Shown: positions 1 to 8,415 of the stretch, in pieces
Position numbering within the stretch: the first letter of the stretch is position 1
Layout of the letters: the number at the start of each line of letters is the position of its first letter
NCBI GenBank assembly: GCA_910583545.1
Contig: CAJTXM010000006.1
Location: 1-64,000 of the forward strand
DNA length: 64,000 nt
Direction of reading: 5' to 3'
Origin: an uncultured Christensenella sp.
GTDB lineage: Bacteria > Bacillota > Clostridia > Christensenellales > Borkfalkiaceae
The notes under the pieces: generated by a model
Seen by the model: only the letters and a program-made list of their open reading frames with translations
The model's database searches: none
Told to the model about the DNA's origin: nothing
Translations under genes and position numbers: made by a program

Positions 1-75
1 GCCTGCTCCCACAGAGCGGATATAAAAGTACTGTTGCCCGACGCCTCCGCTCGCCATGACGGAAACGAAGGGTAA
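1..75 (+). CDS. Possible 3' end of a CDS entering from the left edge
   Basis: Frame 1 is open from the first base to a TAA at 73-75 and would give a 24-residue C-terminal tail ending in HDGNEG. Nothing in so short a piece identifies a family. The codons resemble those of neighbouring genes, but an open frame of 24 codons is expected by chance. The gene to the right is on the other strand and would converge with it. Confidence 0.3.
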   Translation, partial: ACSHRADIKVLLPDASARHDGNEG

Positions 76-82
76 TACGCGT

Positions 83-298
83 TTATTTTATATTGAATCT
101 TGCTTCGGGGTTATAGTCCAGACCGAATTTCTTTGCTTTCTTCCAGTAGAATAAAACTTCGAGACATTCTATGTACGCATACCATTCCCCTACAATATAT
201 TCGTCTTTGAGTTTTGCGCCGAGCAGTTCGGTTAAGTTTGTCTCTATCGTGACTATTAAATACTCCAATACCTGTTCTGCCGTTAAATTGTAGTACAT
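83..298 (-). CDS. Small hypothetical protein, 71 aa
   Basis: Unrecognised 71-residue acidic/aromatic protein, with no signal peptide or membrane segment and probably cytosolic. The start is supported by a strong ribosome binding site, ACGGAGG, about 7 nt before the ATG. The middle is rich in Tyr, Trp and Glu (a GEWYAY stretch) and the C-terminal third is basic (WKKAKKFG). No neighbour suggests a role: it converges with a possible gene at the window edge and lies upstream of the aspS terminator. The 200 bp to its right hold only the aspS terminator and AT-rich sequence. The RBS and codon use make it a likely real gene; the function is unknown. Confidence 0.6.
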   Translation of the reverse strand: MYYNLTAEQVLEYLIVTIETNLTELLGAKLKDEYIVGEWYAYIECLEVLFYWKKAKKFGLDYNPEARFNIK

Positions 299-462
299 TC
301 TTTTTTCCTCCGTGGTTTGCGCGTCTGCATTTTTCGCGCTTTTTCGACACTATTTTATCACCCTCCCGCTCTTTTTAATCTCCTTTCTTATACCCTCTTT
401 TTATCGTTTTTTTTCACTTTTTATCCCTTTTTCTGAAAAATGCGTACACAAAAATTAAATAC

Positions 463-496
463 TGCAAAAAAAAGAAAGCACGGAAGTGCTTTCTTT
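463..496 (-). terminator. Intrinsic terminator after aspS
   Basis: An 11-bp perfect stem (arms 471-481 and 486-496, GGAA loop on the plus strand) is followed in the minus direction by a run of eight or more T. It lies 14 bp beyond the aspS stop codon. Confidence 0.85.
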
Positions 497-509
497 CTGT
501 TTTTATCGG

Positions 510-1805
510 TTAAGGCGTCAAACGGTTGGGACCGCGGAAAATGAAAATCACGTCCCTTACGTTGGGTAAATCGAAGAGTTTTGCAAGCGTTCTTGCAATG
601 CCCAGACCGAAACCGCCGTGCGTGGGCGCACCGTAGCGGAAAAAGTCAAGATAAACCTGCATATCGTCGGGATTGATCCCGTTTTCTATGATGTTTTTCT
701 TCAACTCGCCGTATCTGTGTTCGCGCTGAGCGCCGCTCGTGATTTCAAGACCCTTGAAAAGTAAATCGTAAGTTTTTGTAAGTTCGGGGTTGTCCTCTTT
801 TCTCATAGAATAGAACGCTCTCGCCTTTGCGGGGAAATCGGTTATAAACACGAAATCGCTTCCGTATTTCTTTTTGACGTACTCGCATATGAGCTTTTCG
901 CCGTCGGGATCAAGATCGCCTTTCAAGGCGCGCGGAACCTCGTAATTCATCTCTTCTTTTAAAATTTTATAAACTTCATAGAGGGGAATTCGGGGGATAT
1001 CGTAGTTCATTTCTATCATATCCTTACCAAAGTACTTTTTGTACTCCTCGCCGTACTCCTCTTTCATTCCCTTCATAATATATTTGAACATAGCCTCTTC
1101 CACGTCCATAACGTCGTGATGGGAGTCGATGAAGGAAATTTCGATATCTATGCAGGTAAACTCGGTTGCGTGGCGGTTTGTAAAGCTGGGATTGGAGCGG
1201 AAAAGTTCGCCTATCTCGTAAGTTTTATCAAAACCTGCCATCATTGACATCTGCTTATAGAGCTGCGGACTCTGAGTAAGATAAGCTTTCTGATCGAAGT
1301 ATTTCATTTCGAACACTTCGCTTCCGCCCTCGGAAGAAATCGTGGTGATTTTGGGCGTGTGAATTTCGATAAAGCCGTTTTTATCGAAAAATTCGACGGC
1401 GTATTTTTCGAAAGCCGACTGGATTTTGAACATAAAGACTTTTTTCTCGTCCCTCAGATCTATCCAGCGGTAGTCCATACGAAGGTCGGGGCCGGAATCG
1501 GGAGCTATGGGCAGAGTTTCGGCAATGCTCATAATGTCGAGCTTAGCGGGATAAATTTCTTTACCGCCGTTTCTTACGTATTCTGAAAATACGCACTTGC
1601 CCTCAACGGAAACGAAGCTGTGAGGAGTGAGTTTTTTAGCCACTTCGTAAACTTCGGGGCACTCGTCTTTTACTATCGTTACCTGAACTGCGCCCGTGAC
1701 GTCCCTGATGACCAGAAACATAATTTTTTTGTCGCGGATGGTTTCAACGTAGCCTTTGATACAGCACTCGCCCTCCGTCAGATTTTTGATGTATGTCCTT
1801 TTCAT
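510..1805 (-). CDS. aspS: Aspartyl-tRNA synthetase, archaeal/eukaryal type (likely non-discriminating)
   Basis: Class II synthetase of 431 residues that charges Asp. An N-terminal OB-fold anticodon domain covers about residues 1-100 and the catalytic core follows. QSPQLYKQ at about 180 marks the aspartate rather than the asparagine enzyme. Motif 2 is the FRSN...TNRH segment near 205, and motif 3 is GFGLGIARTL near 400, ending in RLTP. Canonical bacterial AspRS is about 590 residues with a GAD insertion; that insertion is absent, so this is the short archaeal-type lineage found in some Clostridia. Such enzymes are often non-discriminating and feed GatCAB-dependent Asn-tRNA synthesis; specificity cannot be read here. 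The RBS AAGGAGA fits the ATG. It lies 22 nt behind the Na/Pi cotransporter and may share its transcript. Confidence 0.93.
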   Translation of the reverse strand: MKRTYIKNLTEGECCIKGYVETIRDKKIMFLVIRDVTGAVQVTIVKDECPEVYEVAKKLTPHSFVSVEGKCVFSEYVRNGGKEIYPAKLDIMSIAETLPIAPDSGPDLRMDYRWIDLRDEKKVFMFKIQSAFEKYAVEFFDKNGFIEIHTPKITTISSEGGSEVFEMKYFDQKAYLTQSPQLYKQMSMMAGFDKTYEIGELFRSNPSFTNRHATEFTCIDIEISFIDSHHDVMDVEEAMFKYIMKGMKEEYGEEYKKYFGKDMIEMNYDIPRIPLYEVYKILKEEMNYEVPRALKGDLDPDGEKLICEYVKKKYGSDFVFITDFPAKARAFYSMRKEDNPELTKTYDLLFKGLEITSGAQREHRYGELKKNIIENGINPDDMQVYLDFFRYGAPTHGGFGLGIARTLAKLFDLPNVRDVIFIFRGPNRLTP

Positions 1806-1827
1806 TTCATTTCTCCTTGAAAAACGT

Positions 1828-3576
1828 TTATTTGGTTGACATTGCGCTGTGACCGTAACCGAGTACGGAGTTGGCGATATTGTGCATATGGTCGCCTATG
1901 CGTTCCATATTGACTGCAAGCTGAAGGAAGAATGCGCCCGTTTCGGCGTCGCACCTGCCCTCGTTCATCCGACGGAGATGCGACTGCTGCATAACGGCGT
2001 TCATTCTGTCGGTTTCGTTTTCTTCGAACTCGACCTGAGGCATAAAGCTCAAGTCGCTGTCGCGGAATACTGCGGTAACGTGTTTGTACAGATTTGTAAG
2101 ATGCAGATCCATTTCGAGAATTTCTTTTTTTGCGTCGTCCGAAAACGACAGCTTGTCTATGCTCAGCTTTTCGGCGTATTCGGTTATGTTCTCCGCATAG
2201 TCGCCTATTCTCTCCAAATCGGAAGAAACTCTGTAAAACGATCCTATTTTTTTCTCGTCCGTTTCGGAAATTTCCTGCGACGACAGAAGAATAAGAAAGT
2301 TTACTATGTACTTATTCTGCGCGTTGATGCTCTCTTCTGTCTTTGCAAACTCGTCCTGACCCGACAAATCGCCGGAAAGGAGCATATCCAAAGACAGTTT
2401 ATAGTTTTTAAACGCGTCCTCGCTCATTTTAAGAAGCTGTTTTCTGACCTGTCCGACCGCCACGGCGGGAGCTTTTAAAAGTCTGGTATCAAGCGCTTCG
2501 TACACCTCTTGCACGTCCCTCTTTTTCTCGCGCACGAGAATACAGGAGGCTTTGACGAGATATTTTATAAACGGAAGCAGAACAGCCGTCGTTATAAGGT
2601 TGAAAACCATATGAAAGAGAGCTATCTGCCACTCTGTGTCGGCAATAAAACCACCGAAAAACTCTGCTATATATTTACCTGCAAACGCAACGGGAAAAAT
2701 GAAAATGAGTGCGCCGGCGACGTTAAACAGAAGATGCACCATTGCGGCGCGCCTTGCGTTTACGCTTGCGCCTGCGGACGAAAGTACGGAAGTGAAACAC
2801 GTTCCGACGTTTGTTCCGAGTATTATGCACATTGCCATTTGCAGAGAAATAAGAGACGAACTTGCAAGCGAAATAACTATCGCCGTCAATGCGCCCGACG
2901 ACTGCATAAGCGCGGTAAGAAACGCGCCCAAAAGAAAAAGAACTATTATTTCCCAGGTAAGAAAACTTTTTCCGTTGCCCAAACTTATGAACATATTTTC
3001 TATTGCGGAGCCTATGTTTTCGGACTCTACAAGGTCGTTCACTGCGCCCGACATTACGTTAAGACCGATAAAAATCAGTCCTACTCCCTCTAAAATATAG
3101 CCGAGCTGTTTAATTTTTTCGCGCTTGGAGGCAATAGTCAGAACTAAGCCCGCAAACGCCACCAAAGCAAACAGCGCACCCACGGAAAACTGCGAACCGC
3201 CGGCAGACGAAAGCGCCATAATGAACGCCGAAACGGTCGTGCCTATGTTCGCGCCCATTATTACGGAAGCCGCCTGAGTCAGGGTCATAAGCCCCACGTT
3301 GACGAAGCCGACTATCATTACGGTCGTCGCCGAAGAACTGTTGACGAGCGCCGTCACCGCCGCGCCCGTACCCACGCCGGCAAAGCGGTTTACGGTAGCT
3401 TTGCCCATAAGTCTGCGTATCGATCTGCCTGCGGCTTTTTCGATATTGTGACCCATCATATTCATACCGATCATAAACACGGTTATACCGCCGAGTATGA
3501 AAAACAGGCTGTTGAAAACCGTCAGAACGTCCCCTCCCGACAGCGCAAGCAAACTATAAGTATAGTTGATTTTCAC
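1828..3576 (-). CDS. Na/Pi cotransporter family protein with PhoU-like C-terminus
   Basis: Membrane protein of 582 residues that in this family couples Na+ to phosphate uptake or export. Two inverted transporter repeats occupy about residues 20-340, with the paired signatures NSSSATT (near 80) and QSSGA (near 225) typical of NptA/SLC34-like carriers. A PhoU-like helical bundle fills about 360-575 (ERIGDYAENI and ERIGDHMHNI repeats). The GTG start (KINYTYS) has no Shine-Dalgarno; a TTGACA-17-TAAAAT promoter ends 6 nt before it, so the mRNA should be leaderless. The family and topology are clear. The transport direction and any phosphate regulation are inference. aspS follows 22 nt downstream. 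Confidence 0.9.
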   Translation of the reverse strand: MKINYTYSLLALSGGDVLTVFNSLFFILGGITVFMIGMNMMGHNIEKAAGRSIRRLMGKATVNRFAGVGTGAAVTALVNSSSATTVMIVGFVNVGLMTLTQAASVIMGANIGTTVSAFIMALSSAGGSQFSVGALFALVAFAGLVLTIASKREKIKQLGYILEGVGLIFIGLNVMSGAVNDLVESENIGSAIENMFISLGNGKSFLTWEIIVLFLLGAFLTALMQSSGALTAIVISLASSSLISLQMAMCIILGTNVGTCFTSVLSSAGASVNARRAAMVHLLFNVAGALIFIFPVAFAGKYIAEFFGGFIADTEWQIALFHMVFNLITTAVLLPFIKYLVKASCILVREKKRDVQEVYEALDTRLLKAPAVAVGQVRKQLLKMSEDAFKNYKLSLDMLLSGDLSGQDEFAKTEESINAQNKYIVNFLILLSSQEISETDEKKIGSFYRVSSDLERIGDYAENITEYAEKLSIDKLSFSDDAKKEILEMDLHLTNLYKHVTAVFRDSDLSFMPQVEFEENETDRMNAVMQQSHLRRMNEGRCDAETGAFFLQLAVNMERIGDHMHNIANSVLGYGHSAMSTK

Positions 3577-3582
3577 AGTTAA

Positions 3583-3611
3583 ATTTTAACAACTTTTTTA
3601 TTCACTGTCAA
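3583..3611 (-). promoter_or_regulatory. Promoter of the Na/Pi cotransporter (leaderless)
   Basis: A perfect TTGACA (3606-3611) and TAAAAT (3583-3588) are separated by 17 bp on the minus strand. Only 6 nt separate the -10 box from the GTG start, so transcription should begin at or next to the start codon. Confidence 0.8.
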
Positions 3612-3620
3612 ATAAATCGT

Positions 3621-3649
3621 TTGCATATATCATTAATTTATTTTAGAAT
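3621..3649 (+). promoter_or_regulatory. Candidate promoter of trmL
   Basis: TTGCAT (3621-3626), a 17-bp spacer and TAGAAT (3644-3649) on the plus strand. Predicted transcription starts near 3656, leaving about 160 nt of leader before trmL. The divergent cotransporter promoter lies 9 bp away. Confidence 0.55.
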
Positions 3650-3816
3650 ATATTCACACCGCTTTATAAGCTGTAAACGGTTTCTGTGAGCGAGCAGTAC
3701 AAGAAGCGCGCGGCTTTTGCGAATGAGTTTACAATGAAGCAAATGATTGAGCAAAAACGTAAGCGCGACAAAGTAATGCGAAGCTCAGAGGAAGCGGCTG
3801 AAAAGGAAGTCAAATT

Positions 3817-4308
3817 ATGTTTAATATTGTTTTGGTCGAGCCTGAGATACCGCAGAATACGGGCAACATTGTGCGCACCTGTCACGCCACGGGATGCAGA
3901 CTGCACCTTGTGCGTCCGCTCGGCTTCGATGTGAGCGACAGATATCTGAAAAGAGCGGGACTCGATTATTGGAACGATGTGGAAATTTTTTACTACGACA
4001 GTTTTGACGAGCTGAAAGCAAAGTTCCCCTCTTCCCGCTTCTGGTACTTTACAACGAAGGGACTCAACCGGCACAGCGAAGCCGAATTTGAAAGAGGAGA
4101 TTTTTTGGTGTTCGGCAAGGAAACCAAAGGACTGCCCGAAAAGCTTTTAATTAAGAATAAAGAGAGTTGCCTCAGAATCCCGATGATAGGCGAAACGCGG
4201 AGCCTGAATCTTTCTAATTCGGTTGCGATCGCCGTCTACGAGGGGTTGAGACAGAACAACTTCGAAGGCTTTAAAACCGAAGGACAGCTGCACGGTCATA
4301 AGTGGTAA
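3817..4308 (+). CDS. trmL: tRNA (cytidine(34)-2'-O)-methyltransferase TrmL
   Basis: SPOUT methyltransferase of 163 residues, the usual TrmL size. It methylates the 2'-O of the wobble nucleotide in certain leucine tRNAs using SAM. The N-terminus VLVEPEIPQNTGNIVRTC is the family hallmark. The trefoil-knot SAM site is FGKETKGLP near 105, IPMIGETRSLNLS near 130 and the NSVAIAVYE helix. The start is set by AAGGAAG 8 nt before the ATG. An out-of-frame GTG ORF upstream (from 3686) overlaps the start and could be a leader peptide. rdgB follows from its own promoter. Confident by motif and length. Confidence 0.93.
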   Translation: MFNIVLVEPEIPQNTGNIVRTCHATGCRLHLVRPLGFDVSDRYLKRAGLDYWNDVEIFYYDSFDELKAKFPSSRFWYFTTKGLNRHSEAEFERGDFLVFGKETKGLPEKLLIKNKESCLRIPMIGETRSLNLSNSVAIAVYEGLRQNNFEGFKTEGQLHGHKW

Positions 4309-4314
4309 TTTAGC

Positions 4315-4343
4315 TTTACATTTATAACAATATATAATATAAT
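4315..4343 (+). promoter_or_regulatory. Promoter of rdgB (nearly leaderless)
   Basis: TTTACA (4315-4320), 17-bp spacer, TATAAT (4338-4343), then 9 nt to the rdgB ATG. There is no Shine-Dalgarno sequence, so the 5' leader would be about 0-3 nt. Confidence 0.7.
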
Positions 4344-4352
4344 AATACCGAC

Positions 4353-4919
4353 ATGGAAAAAATCAGGGTAATCGTTGCAAGTTCAAACGCGCATAAAATC
4401 GAAGAAATGAGTGAAATGCTTCCCCTCTTTGAGTTGGTTCCGATGAAAAATTATTATTCGGGCGACATAGAAGAAAACGGAAAAACTTTCAAAGACAACG
4501 CCCTGATAAAGGCAAAGTTTATCGCAGAAAAATTTAATATACCCGCGATAGCCGACGATTCGGGGCTGTGCGTGGACGCGCTCGGCGGAGCGCCCGGCAT
4601 TTACTCGCAGAGATATTCGGGCGGAAGCGACGGCGACAACAGAAAACTGCTGTTGAAAAATATGGAAAATAAACGGGAGCGCACCGCACGTTTCAAATGC
4701 GCAGTCTGCCTGTATTTTCCAGACGGAAAAGCGCTGTTCGGCGAGGGTGCGTGCGAGGGCGAAATACTTCTTAGCGAAGAGGGACAAAACGGATTCGGCT
4801 ACGACAGTCTTTTCTACTCTTACGATCTGAAAAAGAGCTTCGGCAATTCTTCCGCGGAAGAGAAAAACTCGGTTTCGCACCGTAAAAGAGCGATAAGCGA
4901 TTTGAAAAGGCAGTTATGA
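4353..4919 (+). CDS. rdgB: XTP/dITP diphosphatase (RdgB/HAM1 family)
   Basis: House-cleaning pyrophosphatase of 188 residues that hydrolyses ITP, dITP and XTP to the monophosphate, keeping deaminated purines out of nucleic acids. Visible family motifs: VASSNAHKIEEM at the N-terminus (the usual TxNxxK reads SSNAHK), ENGKTFKDNALIKA near 45, ADDSGLCVDALGGAPGIYSQRYSG near 70-90, GFGYDSLF near 150, and a C-terminal SHRKRA. All catalytic regions look intact. The stop overlaps the next ATG by 4 nt (ATGA), so the phosphoesterase gene is translationally coupled. It has its own promoter and no Shine-Dalgarno. Confidence 0.94.
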   Translation: MEKIRVIVASSNAHKIEEMSEMLPLFELVPMKNYYSGDIEENGKTFKDNALIKAKFIAEKFNIPAIADDSGLCVDALGGAPGIYSQRYSGGSDGDNRKLLLKNMENKRERTARFKCAVCLYFPDGKALFGEGACEGEILLSEEGQNGFGYDSLFYSYDLKKSFGNSSAEEKNSVSHRKRAISDLKRQL

Positions 4920-5383
4920 AGACCGTTGTAATAGTTTCGGATTCGCACGGAAACAGACAGGCGATAGACAGGCTTGACGCCGTTTTTTCCGAAAGCGACT
5001 GCGTTATCCATCTCGGCGATACGTCCTCGGACGGAAATTATATAAAAAAGAAGCACCCCGAAAAGACTTACCTTTTAAACGGCAACTGCGACGTATTCCC
5101 TCTCGGTGAAAAGGAAGCAGTACTCGATATAGAGGGCGTAAAAATCTTCGCCTGTCACGGTCACGCCTATTCGGTCAAACGCGACTTTTTACCACTTGCG
5201 AAAAGGGCGGAAGAGCTCGGCTGCGCAATCGCGCTTTACGGACACACCCACGAAGCGGACGAAAGACAGATTGGCGGAGTTACGCTGATAAATCCGGGTA
5301 CGCTTTCAAGATATTCGCAAAATTCATACGCGTATCTCGTAATAAATAACGGGAAATTTACACAAAAAATAGTCAGGATATAA
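4916..5383 (+). CDS. YfcE/MJ0936-type metallophosphoesterase
   Basis: Small calcineurin-like phosphodiesterase of 155 residues. The metal ligands are visible in order: SDSHGN (about 8), HLGDTSSDG (about 34), NGNCD (about 56), CHGHAYSV (about 81) and YGHTHEAD (about 105), followed by NPGTLS. The size and motifs match the YfcE/MJ0936 group, which cleaves phosphodiesters with Mn2+ or Ni2+; the physiological substrate is unknown. It overlaps rdgB by 4 nt, an arrangement common in Clostridia that suggests a shared nucleotide-sanitation transcript. The next gene starts 2 nt after its stop. Confidence 0.88.
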   Translation: MKTVVIVSDSHGNRQAIDRLDAVFSESDCVIHLGDTSSDGNYIKKKHPEKTYLLNGNCDVFPLGEKEAVLDIEGVKIFACHGHAYSVKRDFLPLAKRAEELGCAIALYGHTHEADERQIGGVTLINPGTLSRYSQNSYAYLVINNGKFTQKIVRI

Positions 5384-5385
5384 TT

Positions 5386-6348
5386 ATGAAATTCAGACAT
5401 TCGTTGACGGTTCTTATAGACAACTTTTCGCTTACCTATAAGCAACTCGTATATAAACTTGTAATAGCATTGATAACCGCCGGACTTACGGTGGCGATAG
5501 TATATCCCTTTTTAAACGCTTTAACTTCTTTGGAAGAGTTTAAAAATCTTTTGGAGAGTATAAAGACGTTTTTCAACAACCTGCTCGAAGGAAAGCTGGA
5601 CGCGGATCTGAAAATAAGCGAAAAGATAAAAGCCGCGATAGAATCCATAGGCACGCTGATAGAAGAAAACAGCGGAGTTATCGCCTTGGGAATTACGGGA
5701 CTTATATTCGTAAGGCTTGTGAATATGTTCTTTTCAAGCATAGGAAACTATGCGGCGGCGGCTGTCATCAATGACAAAATGGCGCTCCGCGCGCAATCGC
5801 CGTTTCTGATAACGCTTATTAAAAATCTCAAAAACGCGTGTCTGTATTCGCTGATGTACGTCCCCCTCTCATTCTTATATGACGCAATCTGCGTTATAGC
5901 GATGTACTTTTTCATATTCAAAGCTCTGACGTTCGTACCGATGCTCATACAGATTTTTATGTTCCTGACCGCGATAGTGTTTTTGATTACGTTAAAGCTT
6001 ACCTTAGCTTCGGACTGGCTTCCCGCTCTTATCAGAGGAAGAAAAAAACACGGCGAAGCGTTTTTATACACGTTCGGCAGAAAGAATAAAAAGACGTTCA
6101 ACGTACTTTCAAACTTCGTGGTTCTGGTGCTTATAATCTTTGCGGTCAACGTTTTCGCAGTAGTCTTCACTTTCGGCGTAGGCGCACTGATTACCATACC
6201 TGCAAGCTATATAATTTTAAGCTGTTTCCAGTTCGTCAATTATTACGACAGGGAAGAGTTAAAATATTTCGTCGATAAAAACACGATAATCAAGCCGGAG
6301 AAAGAACACGTTCAGACGAGGGAAGAATTTTTCCGCGGCGACGAATAA
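5386..6348 (+). CDS. Hypothetical integral membrane protein, 320 aa
   Basis: Not recognised. About six hydrophobic segments are visible: near residues 20-45, 100-120, two between 150 and 205, and two between 245 and 285. A long amphipathic loop (50-95) contains a KISEKIKAAIESIG helix. The C-terminus is charged and ends in FFRGDE. AGGA lies 7 nt before the ATG. It starts 2 nt after the phosphoesterase stop, so it is the third gene of an rdgB operon. No transporter or enzyme motif was seen; a YihY-like or general membrane role is possible but unsupported. Confidence 0.75.
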   Translation: MKFRHSLTVLIDNFSLTYKQLVYKLVIALITAGLTVAIVYPFLNALTSLEEFKNLLESIKTFFNNLLEGKLDADLKISEKIKAAIESIGTLIEENSGVIALGITGLIFVRLVNMFFSSIGNYAAAAVINDKMALRAQSPFLITLIKNLKNACLYSLMYVPLSFLYDAICVIAMYFFIFKALTFVPMLIQIFMFLTAIVFLITLKLTLASDWLPALIRGRKKHGEAFLYTFGRKNKKTFNVLSNFVVLVLIIFAVNVFAVVFTFGVGALITIPASYIILSCFQFVNYYDREELKYFVDKNTIIKPEKEHVQTREEFFRGDE

Positions 6349-6411
6349 TCCGCGTTTATGTAAATATTTCAAAAAAAATGAAAAAAATTCAAATTTTTAT
6401 ACTTTCCGTAC

Positions 6412-6440
6412 TTTACAACGGAAAGTTTTTTTTATATAAT
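6412..6440 (+). promoter_or_regulatory. Promoter of the phosphoglucomutase gene
   Basis: TTTACA (6412-6417), 17-bp spacer, TATAAT (6435-6440). The leader of about 60 nt holds a GACCGC...GCGGTC inverted repeat (within 6452-6480) and only a weak ribosome site (CAGAG) before the ATG at 6507. Confidence 0.7.
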
Positions 6441-6506
6441 ATTTATGTGCGACCGCAGTCGCAGTTTTTGCCGTGCGGTCATAAAATAAATTTTCCAGAG
6501 TTATAA

Positions 6507-8225
6507 ATGACTTATTCAGATATATATAATAACTGGCTTGCGGACAGCCGTTTAAACGGCGAAGCAAAAGCCGAACTCGAAACGATAAAAGGCAACGAAA
6601 AAGAGATAGAATACCGCTTCGGCGCGGAGCTTGAATTCGGCACCGCAGGTATGCGCGGAATTATAGGTTACGGCACCAATATGATGAACGTATACACCGT
6701 AAGACGCGCTACGCAGGGCCTTGCGGAATTTATCAAAACCCTCGGCGCAGACGCTATGCAGCGCGGAGTTGCAATCTCTTACGATACAAGACTTAAAAGC
6801 GACGAATTTGCCAAAGCCGCCGCAGAAGTACTTGCCGCAAACAACGTAAAAGCGTACGTTTTTTCGGACGTGCACCCCGTGCCTATGCTATCGTTTGCGG
6901 TGCGCTGTCTCAAAGCGACGGCAGGCATTATGATTACCGCCTCGCACAATCCCAAACAGTACAACGGGTACAAGGTTTACGGCGCGGACGGCGCGCAGAT
7001 GAGCCCCGAAGATACGGCGGTCGTAGTAGATTTTATAAAGAGTAATACCGATTATCTGGGCGCACCCGTGCCCGCGGAGGAACAGCGCAGAAAATTTATT
7101 AAGAGCGTCCCCTCCTCCGTCGACAAAAAATATTATAAAGAACTGAAAAAGCTTACCCTTTCAAAACGCGCAGTAAAGACGTGCGGAAAGGATCTTAAAC
7201 TTGTCTACACACCCGTGCACGGTTCGGGATATATTCCCGTTACGACTATCCTCAAAAAGATAGGTATAAAAGCCACGGTTGTCGAAGAACAGGCGAAAAA
7301 GGACACCGAATTTTCGACGGTGGAAGTTCCCAACCCCGAATTTAAGGAAACGCTTTCGCTCGGAATTGCGCTCGCAAAAAAGATAGGCGCGACCGTTGTT
7401 TTCGGAACCGATCCCGACAGCGACAGGCTTGGCGTTGCCGTCAAAAACGGCGAAGGCGAGTTTGAAGCGCTTTCCGGAAATCAGGTAGGAATTCTGCTTC
7501 TGGACTATATTCTGACGCGCCTTAAAGAGGAAGACAGACTTCCTAAAAACGCCGCCGTCGTAAAGTCGTTCGTGACGACGGGTATGGCAAAGGCAATGTG
7601 CAGACAGTTCGGCGTGGAACTTATAGAAGTGCCTGTCGGTTTCAAATTCATAGGCGAGAAAATAAAACTCTGGGAAAGGGACCTTTCGCACACTTTCATA
7701 TTCGGTTTCGAAGAGAGCTGCGGATATCTGAGAGGCACGCACGCAAGAGATAAGGACGCTGTCGTCGCCTCTATGCTCTGCGCCGAGATGGTGTGCTATT
7801 ACGCCTCTCTCAACAAGACGGTTTATCAGAGACTTATGGAAATTTACGACACCTACGGCTACGTTCTGGACTGCAACGTTTCGATACCGTTTTCGGGACT
7901 CAATGCAATGAACGAAATGAACGCCGTTGTGGATAAACTGAAAACCGATCCCGTCAGGAAATTCGATATATACGACGTAGTGGCAATACGCGACTACTCG
8001 AAAAACACAAGGCTTGACACGGTCACGGGCAACACGAGCGAAATAGGCTCCCCCATTACCAACTGCGTATATTACGAGCTGGAAAACGGAAGCTTTATCT
8101 GTGTGCGTCCTTCCGGTACAGAACCCAAGCTGAAAATTTATTACTCGGTTAAAGCCCACCATCAGTCCGACGCCGAGCTTGCGCTTGAAAAAATGCAAAA
8201 CGCAGTAAACAAACTAATGAAATAG
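6507..8225 (+). CDS. Phosphoglucomutase/phosphomannomutase (PgcA-like)
   Basis: Alpha-D-phosphohexomutase of 572 residues, interconverting hexose 1- and 6-phosphates for glycogen, cell-wall sugar or glycolytic flow. The four signature regions are present: the phosphoserine loop TASHNPKQYNGYKVY near 145, the metal loop GTDPDSDRLGVAV near 300, the sugar loop GFEESCGYL near 400, and the phosphate loop RPSGTEPKLKIYY near 530. The length matches the Firmicute PgcA/Pgm2 type. It has its own promoter and terminator and seems monocistronic. The exact sugar preference (glucose or mannose) cannot be told from sequence. Confidence 0.93.
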   Translation: MTYSDIYNNWLADSRLNGEAKAELETIKGNEKEIEYRFGAELEFGTAGMRGIIGYGTNMMNVYTVRRATQGLAEFIKTLGADAMQRGVAISYDTRLKSDEFAKAAAEVLAANNVKAYVFSDVHPVPMLSFAVRCLKATAGIMITASHNPKQYNGYKVYGADGAQMSPEDTAVVVDFIKSNTDYLGAPVPAEEQRRKFIKSVPSSVDKKYYKELKKLTLSKRAVKTCGKDLKLVYTPVHGSGYIPVTTILKKIGIKATVVEEQAKKDTEFSTVEVPNPEFKETLSLGIALAKKIGATVVFGTDPDSDRLGVAVKNGEGEFEALSGNQVGILLLDYILTRLKEEDRLPKNAAVVKSFVTTGMAKAMCRQFGVELIEVPVGFKFIGEKIKLWERDLSHTFIFGFEESCGYLRGTHARDKDAVVASMLCAEMVCYYASLNKTVYQRLMEIYDTYGYVLDCNVSIPFSGLNAMNEMNAVVDKLKTDPVRKFDIYDVVAIRDYSKNTRLDTVTGNTSEIGSPITNCVYYELENGSFICVRPSGTEPKLKIYYSVKAHHQSDAELALEKMQNAVNKLMK

Positions 8226-8245
8226 AATAGATTTTCGCAGATAAA

Positions 8246-8292
8246 AGCGCACTCCGCTTCGATTATGGAAGCAGAGTGCGCTATACTTTTTT
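8246..8292 (+). terminator. Intrinsic terminator after the phosphoglucomutase gene
   Basis: A long stem (AGCGCACTC...GAGTGCGCT plus the inner GCTTC/GAAGC) ends at 8282 and is followed by a T-rich run to 8292. Confidence 0.75.
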
Positions 8293-8327
8293 CGATTAGT
8301 CAGTAAATTAAATTCGTTTTATCGTTA

Positions 8328-8351
8328 TTATATTATATTGATATAATATAA
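8328..8351. repeat. Perfect AT-only palindrome
   Basis: Arms TTATATTATAT (8328-8338) and ATATAATATAA (8341-8351) are perfectly complementary around TG. It lies between the phosphoglucomutase terminator and the small minus-strand gene. No protein-binding role can be assigned. Confidence 0.6.
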
Positions 8352-8415
8352 AAGCACTGTCATCTTTTATCCTTGCTCTTATGCTATGATTTACGCCGTA
8401 AAACGGACGCATTTT

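Noticed and set aside
2509..3100. Long plus-strand ORFs inside the Na/Pi cotransporter and other core genes
   Set aside because: They are reverse-strand shadows of well-supported genes with low-complexity or unlikely protein composition.
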